Positions 40,299-50,288 of a stretch of DNA of 64,000 bases are shown in pieces (position 1 is the stretch's first letter; every line of letters starts with the position of its first letter). Below the pieces are notes generated by a model, which did no database searches, was not told the DNA's origin, and saw nothing but the letters and a program-made list of their open reading frames with translations. Made by a program: the position numbers and the translations under genes. The stretch comes from Oceanospirillaceae bacterium. GTDB taxonomy: Bacteria; Pseudomonadota; Gammaproteobacteria; Pseudomonadales; Oceanobacteraceae. Where the stretch lies: positions 1 to 64,000 of the forward strand of contig PBNY01000096.1 in the NCBI GenBank assembly GCA_002723385.1, read 5' to 3'.

Positions 40299-43200
40299 GT
40301 GTTGCTGATTTCCGATTCCCGTAAAGCACTTCAACTGCTGGTGGTTGTGTTGCTCAGCGTTGTGTCAATGTTTTCGTTCGCAACGACGGATTTTTTCCAG
40401 TCTATTGAGCCAAATTCCCTGTTGTTCATTACGGTTCTTGCCATACTACTTGTGACCGTTCTGGCCGGTTTTGTGAACACCGGCCTGAAACGCCAGTGGC
40501 TACACTGCCTGGTTCCCATCCAGAGAGCGCACAACATGGATACGGCGAAAACCAATCACCACCACATGGAAAACCACTTCCGCTGGCAACTGACGCTGGT
40601 GTTCGTGTCTATCTGCCTGATTTGCGCCCTTGGCTCTCACCTCTGGCTCGACAATCGCCAGATCAACAAACGGGAGTACGTGGAAGCAGTATCAGGCGCT
40701 TATCTCAATACCTTGTCCCAGAGTCTGGGAGAGGCTTTTTCGTCAGCGTATACGCTGGGCTTGCTGATCAAACACAATCAGGGGTCACTGGACGACTTTG
40801 AAGACATCGCCTGGGAGATGCTGGGCAGTAATCCCGGTCTCAGTGCCCTGCAATTGGTGCCTGATGGCATTATTTCGGCCACCATACCGAAATCCGGTAA
40901 TGAAGCGGCCATTAACCACAATCTGATGACCAATCCGGTGCAGCTTCCGGCAGTCAACGAAGCCCTGGAATCACGGCAACTGACCATATCCGGGCCATTC
41001 GAACTGGTACAGGGGGGCGTCGCAGCCATCGCACGCCAGCCGGTTTACCTCCAGACCGACGAAGGAAGTCAACCTCTGTTCTGGGGATTCACAGCCGCAC
41101 TGATCCGTTTTCCTGACATCATCGATAACATTGGCCTGCGACATCTGGAACAGGAAGGCATTGCCTACGAACTCTGGAATGTATCCAAAACCGGAGAGCG
41201 CCAGACGGTGTACCGCTCCAGCACCCTGTCAATCTCAGACCCCATGACCCTGCCCGTCATGGTACCGAACGGAGAATGGATGCTGAGCGTCGCCCCGGTT
41301 GATGGCTGGATCTCTACCGAATATTTCGTGATTGCCCTGCTCATCAGCGGGCTGATCATACTGGTCGTCACAAGCGCAGCTGCCAGCATTCTTCATCAAC
41401 CCATTCGACTGCAGCAGGAAGTGGATACTCGCACCGACGAACTGCTGGCCAACGAGTCCAATTTCCGCAAGTTTTTCGAAAACAACCGCTCGGTCATGAT
41501 GCTGATCGACCCGGACAACGGCCAGATTCAGCAAGCCAACGAGGCCGCCAGCGAATTTTATGGCTACAGTTCGGAAGAGCTGACCCAGTGCCCAATTTCA
41601 TCGATTAACGCCATGAGCGAAGAAGAAGTGGATCGAGCGCGCCAGCAGGCACTGTCCGAAGAGCGAAACTATTTCCAGTTTCAGCACCGCATGAAGGACG
41701 GTTCGATCAAACACGTTGAAGTCTATTCAACGCCAATCCATACCGGCCCCAAGTTTCAGCTGTTCTCGATCATTCATGACGTCTCCGAACGCCATGAACT
41801 CGAAACGGAAATGCGCCTTGCCAACAACGTATTTACCCACGCCAGTGAAGCCATCGTCGTGATGGATCCGGCTCACAAGATCATTCGTACCAATGCGGCC
41901 TTTCATACCGTAACCGGCGTAACCAAAGAGGATGCGCTGAATCAGGCGTTGCTCAGAGCGATCAACTTGGTGAACATTGATGAGTCCTCAATCTGGCAGG
42001 AAGTGGACGAAACCGGCAGTCTGACCAAGGGCTTCTGGGGCATGCGACCCAATGACGAAAGCTACGCTGTTCTCCTCACACTCAATCTGGTTCGAGACAA
42101 GTACGGTAAACCGCAAAATTACATCGGACTGTTTTCTGACATTACAGAGATCAAGCAACAGGAAAAGAAACTGACCGAGCTGGCCAAGAAAGATTCCCTG
42201 ACACGTCTGCCCAATCGCTCGCTGTTTCTGGACAGACTCCGCACCGAAATCCGTCGTACGGCACGAGCACCGGCAAGAATCGCGGTGCTGTTTCTGGACC
42301 TGGATGAATTCAAGATCATCAACGACACCTGGGGCCATCCCGCAGGAGATCGGGCACTCAACACCATTGCCGCACGCTTGCGTACCTCGGTACGCGAAAA
42401 CGACACGGTGGCTCGCGTCGGCGGTGACGAATTTCTGGTCCTGCTGACGGATTTGTCGTCTGAGGACATGTGTGCGCCAATATTGAACCGCCTGCTGGTC
42501 GCGGCGTCCTCACCGATTGTGGTGGAAGGCACTGAAATCCGCTTGTCTGCCAGCATCGGGGTGGCTTTTTATCCAGACAACGGCAATTACGCTGAACAAC
42601 TGATTCGTCAGGCTGACCATGCCATGTACCGATCCAAGCAGCTGGGTCGCAATCGCTACACCTACTTCTCGGAGACCGAAGACATCGATGGATCGCCTTC
42701 CATCGAATGCGCTCGTGAGCTGGACAAGGCCATTGGCACCGGAGAGTTGCGTGTGTTCTATCAACCCAAGGTCAATCTCCACAACGGTGAAGTAAGCGGC
42801 TTTGAAGCCCTGATTCGCTGGCAACATCCTGAAAAAGGCCTGATGAACCCGGCCGCTTTCATCAAGGACATCGAAGGACACGAAGTCTTCGTCCGTATGG
42901 ACAACTGGGTGCTGGAAACCGTGTTCAAGCATCTTGCCGCGTGGCAGGAACAGGGATTCCGCACCTCTGTGGGAGTCAACGTATCGGCCAAGCAGCTACA
43001 GAACCCCAGCTTTCCAGGCTTTGTCCGCGACCTGTTGAATGCGCATCCGACGGTGGCAGCTGAACAAATCGAGTTCGAGATCCTCGAATCCAGCGCCTTG
43101 CAGGATCTCACCACCGTATCCGAGACCGTTCAGGAGTTCAGCGCCATCGGCATAGAGTTCGCTCTGGATGACTTTGGCACTGGCTTCTCAACCCTCAAAC

Positions 43201-43835
43201 GCCTGCAACGACTGCCAGTACGTGCCCTGAAAATTGATATTGGCTTTGTGCTGGACATGCTTCACGACCCATCCAGCCTGGCACTGGTCAAAGGCGTTCT
43301 GGCATTGGCCGATGCCTTTAACCTTCGAACCGTGGCAGAAGGGGTTGAGAACAAGGAACTCGGTGAAACCCTGATTCGGCTCGGGTGCAAATACGGTCAG
43401 GGCTACGGCATTGCCAAGCCCATGCCAGAAGAAAAAGTCATACCCTGGTATCAGGGCTGGTGCTATCCAGAGGAATGGCAACAAGCTTCGGAGGACAAGA
43501 ACGGGCCGGAAGAATCTATATTGGTCGCAGAAGTGGAGCATCGAGCCTGGATGCGCTCGTTTACTCGTTATACCGATGAAGATCCGTCACAGCTGCCTGA
43601 GATGAACTCCTCAAGCTGTGCCTTTGGCCGCTGGTGTCAGACCGAGGCATTCAGTAAATACGGCGAAAACCCGCTGTTCACCGAGGTCGTTGCCACCCAT
43701 CACCAGTTGCACATGGTTGCCCGTGAATTACTGAGCCAACCCGCCGACAAGCGAGACCTGCAGACACTGGAACAAATCAGTCGACAACTGCTTGCTCTGC
43801 TGAGACGTCTTCCCGTTCGCTCAGGCTCTGTCTGA
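40299..43835 (+). CDS. Membrane GGDEF-EAL protein with CHASE-like, PAS and C-terminal CZB domains
   Basis: This is a 1178-residue c-di-GMP enzyme. Order: two helices (about 10-60), a third at 97-115, a CHASE-like periplasmic region to about 340, a fourth helix, PAS 390-505, PAS 515-630, GGDEF with intact VARVGGDEF near 708, EAL with intact GFEALIRW near 836 and DDFGTGFSTLKRL, then a CZB domain from about 1075. CZB ligands are visible: His1081, Cys1107 in CAFGRW, His1134 and His1138. Both catalytic motifs look active, so it may make and degrade c-di-GMP under zinc or redox control. GTG 40299 has AAGGAG nine bases upstream. It stands alone. Confidence 0.93.
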   Translation: MLLISDSRKALQLLVVVLLSVVSMFSFATTDFFQSIEPNSLLFITVLAILLVTVLAGFVNTGLKRQWLHCLVPIQRAHNMDTAKTNHHHMENHFRWQLTLVFVSICLICALGSHLWLDNRQINKREYVEAVSGAYLNTLSQSLGEAFSSAYTLGLLIKHNQGSLDDFEDIAWEMLGSNPGLSALQLVPDGIISATIPKSGNEAAINHNLMTNPVQLPAVNEALESRQLTISGPFELVQGGVAAIARQPVYLQTDEGSQPLFWGFTAALIRFPDIIDNIGLRHLEQEGIAYELWNVSKTGERQTVYRSSTLSISDPMTLPVMVPNGEWMLSVAPVDGWISTEYFVIALLISGLIILVVTSAAASILHQPIRLQQEVDTRTDELLANESNFRKFFENNRSVMMLIDPDNGQIQQANEAASEFYGYSSEELTQCPISSINAMSEEEVDRARQQALSEERNYFQFQHRMKDGSIKHVEVYSTPIHTGPKFQLFSIIHDVSERHELETEMRLANNVFTHASEAIVVMDPAHKIIRTNAAFHTVTGVTKEDALNQALLRAINLVNIDESSIWQEVDETGSLTKGFWGMRPNDESYAVLLTLNLVRDKYGKPQNYIGLFSDITEIKQQEKKLTELAKKDSLTRLPNRSLFLDRLRTEIRRTARAPARIAVLFLDLDEFKIINDTWGHPAGDRALNTIAARLRTSVRENDTVARVGGDEFLVLLTDLSSEDMCAPILNRLLVAASSPIVVEGTEIRLSASIGVAFYPDNGNYAEQLIRQADHAMYRSKQLGRNRYTYFSETEDIDGSPSIECARELDKAIGTGELRVFYQPKVNLHNGEVSGFEALIRWQHPEKGLMNPAAFIKDIEGHEVFVRMDNWVLETVFKHLAAWQEQGFRTSVGVNVSAKQLQNPSFPGFVRDLLNAHPTVAAEQIEFEILESSALQDLTTVSETVQEFSAIGIEFALDDFGTGFSTLKRLQRLPVRALKIDIGFVLDMLHDPSSLALVKGVLALADAFNLRTVAEGVENKELGETLIRLGCKYGQGYGIAKPMPEEKVIPWYQGWCYPEEWQQASEDKNGPEESILVAEVEHRAWMRSFTRYTDEDPSQLPEMNSSSCAFGRWCQTEAFSKYGENPLFTEVVATHHQLHMVARELLSQPADKRDLQTLEQISRQLLALLRRLPVRSGSV

Positions 43836-43898
43836 GTTTCGGCAAATCCCGGCGGTTCAGGTACAGTAGCGCTCTTTGGGTTCGTGATCAGAGCTGCT

Positions 43899-44630
43899 AT
43901 GAAAATTGACCATCTGCGTAAACTGCATCAGAAAAAATACCGCCAGGAAAGCGGGCTGTTTCTGATCGAAGGGGAACACCTGCTGCTGGAACTTGAGCGC
44001 ACCGCCCTCGACGGCTGCACCATTTACGTTACCGAACGCCATAAAGCATGGCAGTCCCGCTTTCCGGTCAAACTCATCAGCGAACGCCAGATGGCGCAAA
44101 CGTCGGAAACCCGTTCTCCACAGGGGCTGCTTGCGACAGTGCCCACGGATGCCTTGTCTCGGTCCACGCTGGCACTCACGTCAGATTCTGACGCCAAAGC
44201 AACTGAACGCTGTATTTATCTTTACGAAGTTCAAGATCCGGGAAACCTCGGTACCATACTCAGAACATTGGCCTGGTTTGGCAACTGGCGCTGTCTGCTC
44301 AGCCCCAACAGCGTCGATCCATTCAACAGCAAGGTCATCCGCAGCAGCATGGGCGCTATTTTTCACGTGCCACTGGAACTCGGCGTGCCACTGGAAGCCA
44401 TCGAACAAAGATTCAGCAGTGTCGCCACACTGGATATGAATGGAAAACCGCTCACGGAAGCTGCCAGCCAAACTCACGATTGCCTGGTGTTCGGCAACGA
44501 AGCGAGAGGGGTTCCACAACAGGCACTGCCGGATTCGGTGGCGCCTTACACCATTCCGGGTAGTGGGTTGATTGAATCTCTGAACCTGGCGTCTGCCGTC
44601 AACATGGCAGTGTACGAACTATCCCGCTGA
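43899..44630 (+). CDS. TrmH/SpoU-family RNA 2'-O-methyltransferase
   Basis: This is a 243-residue SPOUT methyltransferase. The N-terminal substrate-binding region starts HLRKLHQKKYRQESGLFLIEGEH, and the C-terminal domain has the knot motifs NLGTILRTLAWFG, FGNEARGVP and PGSGLIESLNLASAVNMAVYE. These enzymes methylate ribose in rRNA or tRNA; the target here is not certain. I use ATG 43899. Its stop lies within the end of the convergent kinase gene, overlapping it by 12 bases. Confidence 0.9.
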   Translation: MKIDHLRKLHQKKYRQESGLFLIEGEHLLLELERTALDGCTIYVTERHKAWQSRFPVKLISERQMAQTSETRSPQGLLATVPTDALSRSTLALTSDSDAKATERCIYLYEVQDPGNLGTILRTLAWFGNWRCLLSPNSVDPFNSKVIRSSMGAIFHVPLELGVPLEAIEQRFSSVATLDMNGKPLTEAASQTHDCLVFGNEARGVPQQALPDSVAPYTIPGSGLIESLNLASAVNMAVYELSR

Positions 44631-46427
44631 GGACGTTTGCCGGAGAAAACGGCGTGCTTCGCAAGAAAAGCACTTCCATTCACTGTGCAGCTGCTCCATC
44701 GGCTGTTCCAGACTGGCGATGACAGATGTCGTTGAAGACAGCTGATCCACTTTCTCCATCGCACGGTCGAGATTTGCCGCCGCAGCAGCCAGAGTGGTCG
44801 CCTTCACGGAGCTGGCATCGGTCTGCAAGCCACTGACGAGGATACGAGCACTCTTCCATTGGCCAGATTTGACTGCCTGCACCAGCAGCTTCATATCGGC
44901 TTCGTGCTGATCGAGGATCAGTTGCAGTGCGCTGGAGAATGCCAGTAACTTGCCGTTGAACCCCTGCTCAGCGGCATTAGCATCGTAGCGCTGGAGTTCC
45001 TTCCCCTGACCACGACCCTTGCCATTCGGCGTCACAACACCATCTGACGACCCGGTCGTAGCCGAACCAGATAACTGCGACGACAATTCAGAGCGATCAT
45101 CGACAGTAGCGACCGTCCGGGCCAAAAAACGCGACAACACCTGCCCCAGCTCGCGAACCTTGATGGGTTTGGTGATGTGTTCGTCCATGCCGGAATCCAG
45201 ACTTTCAACGCGATGCTGATCTGAAGCGTGGGCGGTCATGGCAATAATCGGAACATGGAAGCGATTGGACTCTCTTGCACGAATCAGGCGAGTGGCCTCA
45301 AGACCATCCATCACCGGCATCTGAACATCCATCAAAATAGCGTCGAAACGTTGGTGGCGGGTGATTTCCACCGCCTCTCGTCCATTCACGCACAACTCGA
45401 CGGCCAGATTCAGTTTCTCCAGCATGTGTATGGCGATGGTCTGATTCACCATATTGTCTTCGACCAGAAGCACTGTCTGGCCGGAAAACGTCACATCTTC
45501 CTGTAATAAAGGTTGTATGGCGACCGGTGTATCGCTCGGTGACAAGGGCAAGCGCACCGTGAAGCAGCTACCAACACCCGGTTCGCTGTCAAGCTGTATC
45601 GTTCCCTGCATCAAATCGATCAGTTTGTGGGTGATCGACAAGCCCAACCCGGTTCCACCGTAGTTGCGCGTGACGGAACTGTCCGCCTGATCAAAGGCGT
45701 TAAACACCACCTCCTGTTGCTCAGGGGTCATTCCAACGCCAGAATCCTGAACAGAGATACGGTAGTTTTCTTCTTCCAGCTCAAGGCGAATGGCCACGTC
45801 ACCCTGATGAGTGAACTTGATGGCATTGGACACCAGATTATAGATAACCTGACGTAAACGCATTGCATCCCCCTCAATGCTGGCGGGGACAGAATCGGGG
45901 ATTTGCAAATTCAGTGAGAGGTTTTTCTTGGCCGCCGCGGCGCCAAAAGTTGCCGGCACCTGATTCAACACGGAAACCAGATTCATGGGCTCGATATTGA
46001 GTTCCATTTTGCCCGCTTCGATCTTGCTGAAATCCAGAATGTCATTAACAACTTCCAGCAAATGCTCGCCGGATTCAGCCGCTGTCGACAGCAAGCCGCG
46101 CTGATGGTCACTCAGTTCCGTGTCCTCCAGCAAGCTGATGATGCCCAACACCCCATTCAGTGGGGTGCGAATTTCATGACTCATGTTGGCTACGAAATCT
46201 GACTTTGCTTTTACCGCTGCCAACGCCTGATCGCGTGCTCGGGACAAATCCTGGGTGCGACGCAGCACCTCCTGCTCCAGACCATCGGAAATTTCTCTCA
46301 ATTCCTGGTTGATCAGGTACAGCTCGGTACTCTTCTGATTGAGAATCTGCTCGGCCTGCTTGCGGGCATTTTTTTCCCGTTCATAGCGGCGTTTCAGCAA
46401 CTCATAATCACCCATACGCATATCCAT
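44619..46427 (-). CDS. Soluble hybrid histidine kinase with receiver and degenerate Hpt
   Basis: This is a 602-residue kinase with no membrane helix. An N-terminal coiled coil (residues 8-75) leads to HisKA with His84 in NMSHEIRTPLNG, HATPase with NAIKFTHQGD, DSGVGM and GGTGLGLSI, and a receiver (about 318-435) with Asp367 in LMDVQMPVMDG and the KPI lysine. The last 110 residues fold like Hpt but where the active His is expected (AHxLKG) the sequence reads VSGLQT, so phosphotransfer onward is unlikely from this domain. It has no sensor domain of its own and probably takes input from a partner. It is convergent with the SpoU gene. Confidence 0.92.
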   Translation of the reverse strand: MDMRMGDYELLKRRYEREKNARKQAEQILNQKSTELYLINQELREISDGLEQEVLRRTQDLSRARDQALAAVKAKSDFVANMSHEIRTPLNGVLGIISLLEDTELSDHQRGLLSTAAESGEHLLEVVNDILDFSKIEAGKMELNIEPMNLVSVLNQVPATFGAAAAKKNLSLNLQIPDSVPASIEGDAMRLRQVIYNLVSNAIKFTHQGDVAIRLELEEENYRISVQDSGVGMTPEQQEVVFNAFDQADSSVTRNYGGTGLGLSITHKLIDLMQGTIQLDSEPGVGSCFTVRLPLSPSDTPVAIQPLLQEDVTFSGQTVLLVEDNMVNQTIAIHMLEKLNLAVELCVNGREAVEITRHQRFDAILMDVQMPVMDGLEATRLIRARESNRFHVPIIAMTAHASDQHRVESLDSGMDEHITKPIKVRELGQVLSRFLARTVATVDDRSELSSQLSGSATTGSSDGVVTPNGKGRGQGKELQRYDANAAEQGFNGKLLAFSSALQLILDQHEADMKLLVQAVKSGQWKSARILVSGLQTDASSVKATTLAAAAANLDRAMEKVDQLSSTTSVIASLEQPMEQLHSEWKCFSCEARRFLRQTSSAG

Positions 46428-46888
46428 AATGTTGATGGATTGGCTTCAACTGCGCATCAACTCCTGCAGTAACAGGAAGTTCTGCGGACACATTCAGCCT
46501 CATCTCAGTTTGCACCCATATAGTGCCCAGTACCAGTATCGGAACGCTGCCCGAAAACCGCAGAACCTCCAGCAAAGCTTGGACTATCAATACCGATTTT
46601 GCCGCGCCAATGACGAAAAACCCTGTCGAACCAGCGACGGAATCAATTCATTACTCTCCGTAAACCAAACCATGAAATTGATCATTGCTGCCTTGCAACT
46701 TCTGCGTAACAATACGCCCCTTTTTTCGCTGGCGTCATTCCGCATCATTTTTTCCGGTTTTATCAGGATATTTTTCAGGCAGCTTGATCAACGTATCTGA
46801 CGTTGAAACGCCTGTTGACGTATCTGCCAGCGCCGAAAATTTCGATCCAAGAAAGCAGCCGTACAACCGAGATCTCAGGAGTCACAGC
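46428..46888. other. Gene-free divergent region between hybrid kinase and tktA
   Basis: This 461-base region holds no gene I can support. It must carry the divergent promoters of the kinase (minus) and tktA (plus). Neither gives a clear -35/-10 pair. Small open frames here lack ribosome binding sites and family features. Confidence 0.55.
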
Positions 46889-48883
46889 ATGACCTCTCGT
46901 ACCGAACTGGCGAACGCAATCCGTGCGCTGAGTATGGACGCCGTTCAGAAAGCCAAATCCGGACACCCTGGCGCCCCAATGGGCATGGCCGACATCGCCG
47001 AAGTTCTATGGAACGACTTCCTGAAACACAACCCGAGCAACCCGGATTGGGCTGACCGCGACCGTTTCATTCTGTCGAATGGCCACGGCTCCATGCTGAT
47101 TTACTCGTTGCTGCACCTTAGTGGCTACGACCTGAGCATCGACGACCTGAAAAACTTCCGTCAATTGCACAGCAAAACGCCAGGTCACCCGGAATACGGC
47201 TACGCGCCGGGCGTTGAGACCACGACAGGCCCTCTGGGTCAGGGCATTGCCAATGGCGTGGGTATGGCGGTGGCTGAAAAAGCCCTGGCAGCCCAGTTCA
47301 ATCGCGACGGCCACGACATTGTTGACCACCACACCTACGTGTTTATGGGCGACGGCTGCATGATGGAAGGCATCTCGCACGAAGCTTGCTCTCTGGCTGG
47401 CACTTTGGGCCTTGGCAAGCTGATCGTGTTCTACGATGACAACGGCATTTCCATTGATGGCGAAGTTGAAGGCTGGTTCACCGACGATACCGTCAAGCGT
47501 TTCGAGTCTTACGACTGGCAGGTGATTCCTCGTGTAAACGGCCACGACCCGGAAGAAATTCGTCAGGCAATCGAAACCGCACGCGAAAACACCGAACAGC
47601 CGACCCTGATTTGCTGCAAGACCATCATTGGTTTTGGCTCTCCAAACAAGGAAGGCAAGGAAGACTGTCACGGCGCACCTCTGGGCGACGATGAAATTGC
47701 ACTGACCCGCGAGCGTCTGGGCTGGAACCATGGCCCATTCGATGTTCCTGCCCATGTTTACGCAGGCTGGGATGCCAAGACCCGTGGTCGCGTAGCCGAG
47801 TCCGAGTGGGATCACAAGTTTGACGCCTATCAGGCAGCCCATCCTGAACTGGCGGCTGAATTCAAACGTCGCATGAGCGGTGAACTGCCAGTAGATTTCT
47901 CGGAAAAAGCTGCAGCTTACATCACAGAGTGTCAGGAGAAAGGCGACACCATCGCCAGCCGCAAGGCTTCACAAAACACTCTCAATGCATTTGGGCCGTT
48001 GCTGCCTGAATTGCTGGGCGGCTCTGCAGATTTGGCGGGTTCCAACCTCACGCTTTGGTCTGGTTCACAGGGCATCAGTGACGTTGATGCCGACGGAAAC
48101 TACCTGTTCTACGGAGTACGTGAATTCGGCATGAGCGCCATGATGAACGGTATTGCCCTGCACAAAGGCTTCGTTCCTTACGGTGCAACCTTCCTGATGT
48201 TCATGGAATATGCCCGTAACGCCGTCCGTATGGCAGCGTTGATGAAGCAACGCGCTATTTTCGTTTACACCCACGACTCCATCGGTCTGGGCGAAGATGG
48301 CCCGACCCACCAACCGGTTGAGCAAGTCGCTAATCTGCGCATGACGCCAAACCTGAATACCTGGCGCCCTTGTGATGCCGTGGAAAGTGCTGTTGCCTGG
48401 AAGTCGGCCATTGAGCGTAACGATGGCCCAACTGCTCTGGTGTTCTCCCGTCAGGGATTGCCGCATCAGGCTCGTACAGAGCAACAAGTGGCTGATATTG
48501 CACGTGGTGGCTACATCCTGAAGGATTGCGAAGGCACACCGGATGCGATCCTGATCGCGACCGGCTCCGAAATATCACTGGCAATGGAAGCGGCCAGTCA
48601 GATGGGTGACAAAGCTATCCGTGTGGTTTCCATGCCCAGCCCCGAATTGTTTGTGCAGCAGGATACTGACTACCAGCAAACAGTACTGCCCTCCTCTGTT
48701 CAGGCGCGTGTCGCGATTGAAGCTCAGCATAAGGACTACTGGTACAAGTTTGTCGGTTTGAATGGTGCTGTTATTGGTATGGATACCTTTGGTGAATCCG
48801 CACCTGCGGGCGATCTGATGAAGCACTTTGGCTTCACGGTAGAGTCCGTTATAACCGCAGCACTTGGTATTATTGACAAATAA
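46889..48883 (+). CDS. tktA: Transketolase
   Basis: Transketolase moves two-carbon units in the pentose phosphate pathway with thiamine diphosphate and magnesium. The 664-residue protein has [32 protein letters not shown] followed by a late Asn-Gly ([13 protein letters not shown]) as the ThDP motif, and [17 protein letters not shown] 46889 has AGGAG eight bases upstream. No epd or pgk follows, unlike many relatives. A hairpin terminator lies downstream. Confidence 0.97.
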   Translation: MTSRTELANAIRALSMDAVQKAKSGHPGAPMGMADIAEVLWNDFLKHNPSNPDWADRDRFILSNGHGSMLIYSLLHLSGYDLSIDDLKNFRQLHSKTPGHPEYGYAPGVETTTGPLGQGIANGVGMAVAEKALAAQFNRDGHDIVDHHTYVFMGDGCMMEGISHEACSLAGTLGLGKLIVFYDDNGISIDGEVEGWFTDDTVKRFESYDWQVIPRVNGHDPEEIRQAIETARENTEQPTLICCKTIIGFGSPNKEGKEDCHGAPLGDDEIALTRERLGWNHGPFDVPAHVYAGWDAKTRGRVAESEWDHKFDAYQAAHPELAAEFKRRMSGELPVDFSEKAAAYITECQEKGDTIASRKASQNTLNAFGPLLPELLGGSADLAGSNLTLWSGSQGISDVDADGNYLFYGVREFGMSAMMNGIALHKGFVPYGATFLMFMEYARNAVRMAALMKQRAIFVYTHDSIGLGEDGPTHQPVEQVANLRMTPNLNTWRPCDAVESAVAWKSAIERNDGPTALVFSRQGLPHQARTEQQVADIARGGYILKDCEGTPDAILIATGSEISLAMEAASQMGDKAIRVVSMPSPELFVQQDTDYQQTVLPSSVQARVAIEAQHKDYWYKFVGLNGAVIGMDTFGESAPAGDLMKHFGFTVESVITAALGIIDK

Positions 48884-48952
48884 GCCAGTTTTGAATTCAA
48901 AGATGACTTTGATCAGTTTTTCATCTTAATTTAATCATATTTGTGACAATAT

Positions 48953-48985
48953 AAGCCGGTATGGTAATCCAACCGGCTTTTTTGT
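48953..48985 (+). terminator. Rho-independent terminator after tktA
   Basis: AAGCCGGT/ACCGGCTT (48953-48960 with 48972-48979) forms an 8-bp stem with an 11-base loop, followed by a T-run (TTTTTTG). It lies about 70 bases past the tktA stop. Confidence 0.9.
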
Positions 48986-49085
48986 TGCCTTGCATTCACG
49001 TGTATTGCCAGCAACAGCCGAGGTTCGGTACTTAAATTCACAAACAGCGTGTTGAAAGTCGGGAGACATGCAGCTGGAGCGCTAA

Positions 49086-49529
49086 ATGACAGACACGACT
49101 CAAATTGAACCCGGTATCAGTTCCGATCAGGCACTGACCCACACCTTTCGTTTCGACCAATTCAAGGTTCGCGGAGCCACTCATCTCGAAACCGAATTCA
49201 CCATTGACCAGGCGGGCAACTGGACATCAACCAGCAAAGTGCTGACCAAAGACATCCGATTCAAGCCCTGTGTGACTCTGTTCGTGGAGTTCTTTCTGGA
49301 GACAGATGGGCCGTTTCCGGATCCGGTTGGCAAACCGCCGACGGACTGGCATCCAAAGGAAATCTGGCAAGAAGACTTTAGCAAGAAAGAAGAAAAGACC
49401 GTAAAAAGCCAGGGGCAGCATGACTATCTGGCTGCAAATTTTCAGCAGCTGGCCAATCAGGCTCAGGCCCGTCTGAAAATGCGGGTCAAGAAGCGCCCTG
49501 GGTTACTCGATAAACTGACGAAGTCCTGA
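49086..49529 (+). CDS. Hypothetical protein, no recognised family
   Basis: This is a 147-residue protein without signal peptide or membrane helix. The first half alternates charged and hydrophobic residues as in a beta-sheet (FRFDQFKVRG, FTIDQAGNWTSTSKVL), the middle is Pro/Trp-rich (DGPFPDPVGKPPTDWHPKEIWQ), and the last third is a basic helix. Base composition resembles its neighbours. It is bracketed by the tktA terminator and a long hairpin, so it is its own unit. I cannot assign a function. Confidence 0.65.
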   Translation: MTDTTQIEPGISSDQALTHTFRFDQFKVRGATHLETEFTIDQAGNWTSTSKVLTKDIRFKPCVTLFVEFFLETDGPFPDPVGKPPTDWHPKEIWQEDFSKKEEKTVKSQGQHDYLAANFQQLANQAQARLKMRVKKRPGLLDKLTKS

Positions 49530-49557
49530 TTTCTCTGGATTTTGCCAGGCAAGCGCT

Positions 49558-49597
49558 GTCAAACTCCCCACTACTGACTGGCAGTGGGGAGTTTGAC
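49558..49597. repeat. 15-bp perfect inverted repeat between convergent genes
   Basis: 49558-49572 pairs perfectly with 49583-49597 around a 10-base loop. It sits between the convergent genes ending at 49529 and 49606. There is no T-run on either strand, so it may be a terminator aided by the stem alone, an RNA end stabiliser or a protein site. Confidence 0.8.
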
Positions 49598-49605
49598 CGG
49601 GCTGA

Positions 49606-50148
49606 TTAAAGGACGTATCCGAGAAGCACAAAGACCGCCAGTCCGCTGCCACTCAGTACCAGAGTTGGCCCCTTCAGTTTGGGCGCCATAATCCCCAGAT
49701 ACAGTCCTGACAGCATGATCAGAATCAAGCCGGCAGCGAGCAACTGTTCAACGAATCGGAACACCACCGGACCATGTCCTTTATGCAGCTCGATTAATCC
49801 GGCAATCAGGCTTGGTTCAATTTTGGTGATTTTCACACCATTGTCCGCTGGTTCCAGCAAATAGTGTGTGCTGCTGGTCGGCCTGGTATAGAGTCGCTCA
49901 CCTTTAACCTTGACGTAATCGAAGCTGAATGAAATTCCTGCTTGCTGCAAAAGCCCGGAAACGTCTTTCTCCAGGTCATTACTTTTTCCATTCAACTGGA
50001 CATCCTGCAATTGGGTAACCGGCGTTTTCACCATCTCCCCCTTGATACCCAACAAATACAAACCACCTGTCAAAGCCATGACCAGAATAAAGGGTGCAAA
50101 GAAAGCAGCCAGATATAAGTGTATTGAAACCAGTAACTTACGCGACAC
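49606..50148 (-). CDS. PepSY-associated membrane protein
   Basis: This is a 180-residue inner-membrane protein of the PepSY_TM type. A first helix (LVSIHLYLAAFFAPFILVMALTGGLYLL) with its conserved H and GG is followed by a periplasmic PepSY-like region (about 40-115) and two more C-terminal helices. The GTG start at 50148 has GGAG six bases upstream; a TTG at 50160 is less likely. PepSY_TM proteins are often linked to iron or heme reduction, but no such neighbour is present. It is convergent with the unknown gene at 49086. Confidence 0.8.
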   Translation of the reverse strand: MSRKLLVSIHLYLAAFFAPFILVMALTGGLYLLGIKGEMVKTPVTQLQDVQLNGKSNDLEKDVSGLLQQAGISFSFDYVKVKGERLYTRPTSSTHYLLEPADNGVKITKIEPSLIAGLIELHKGHGPVVFRFVEQLLAAGLILIMLSGLYLGIMAPKLKGPTLVLSGSGLAVFVLLGYVL

Positions 50149-50288
50149 TGTGATCTCCAAAGAGTAAAAGGAACAAGATTATCAGTCATGCTGAATCGAT
50201 ACCCGCATATGGGCGGTTTATACTGTCGATCAGTACCAACTTTTCCGAACGGCAACGCCCGACCCCGTCGAGCAAGAGCGAGCATTAT

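Noticed and set aside
46429-46800. Small gene between the hybrid kinase and tktA
   Set aside because: Composition and lack of ribosome binding site argue against coding; it covers the expected promoter region.
47006-47842. Minus-strand open frame over tktA
   Set aside because: Antisense shadow of a highly conserved gene; no start signal.
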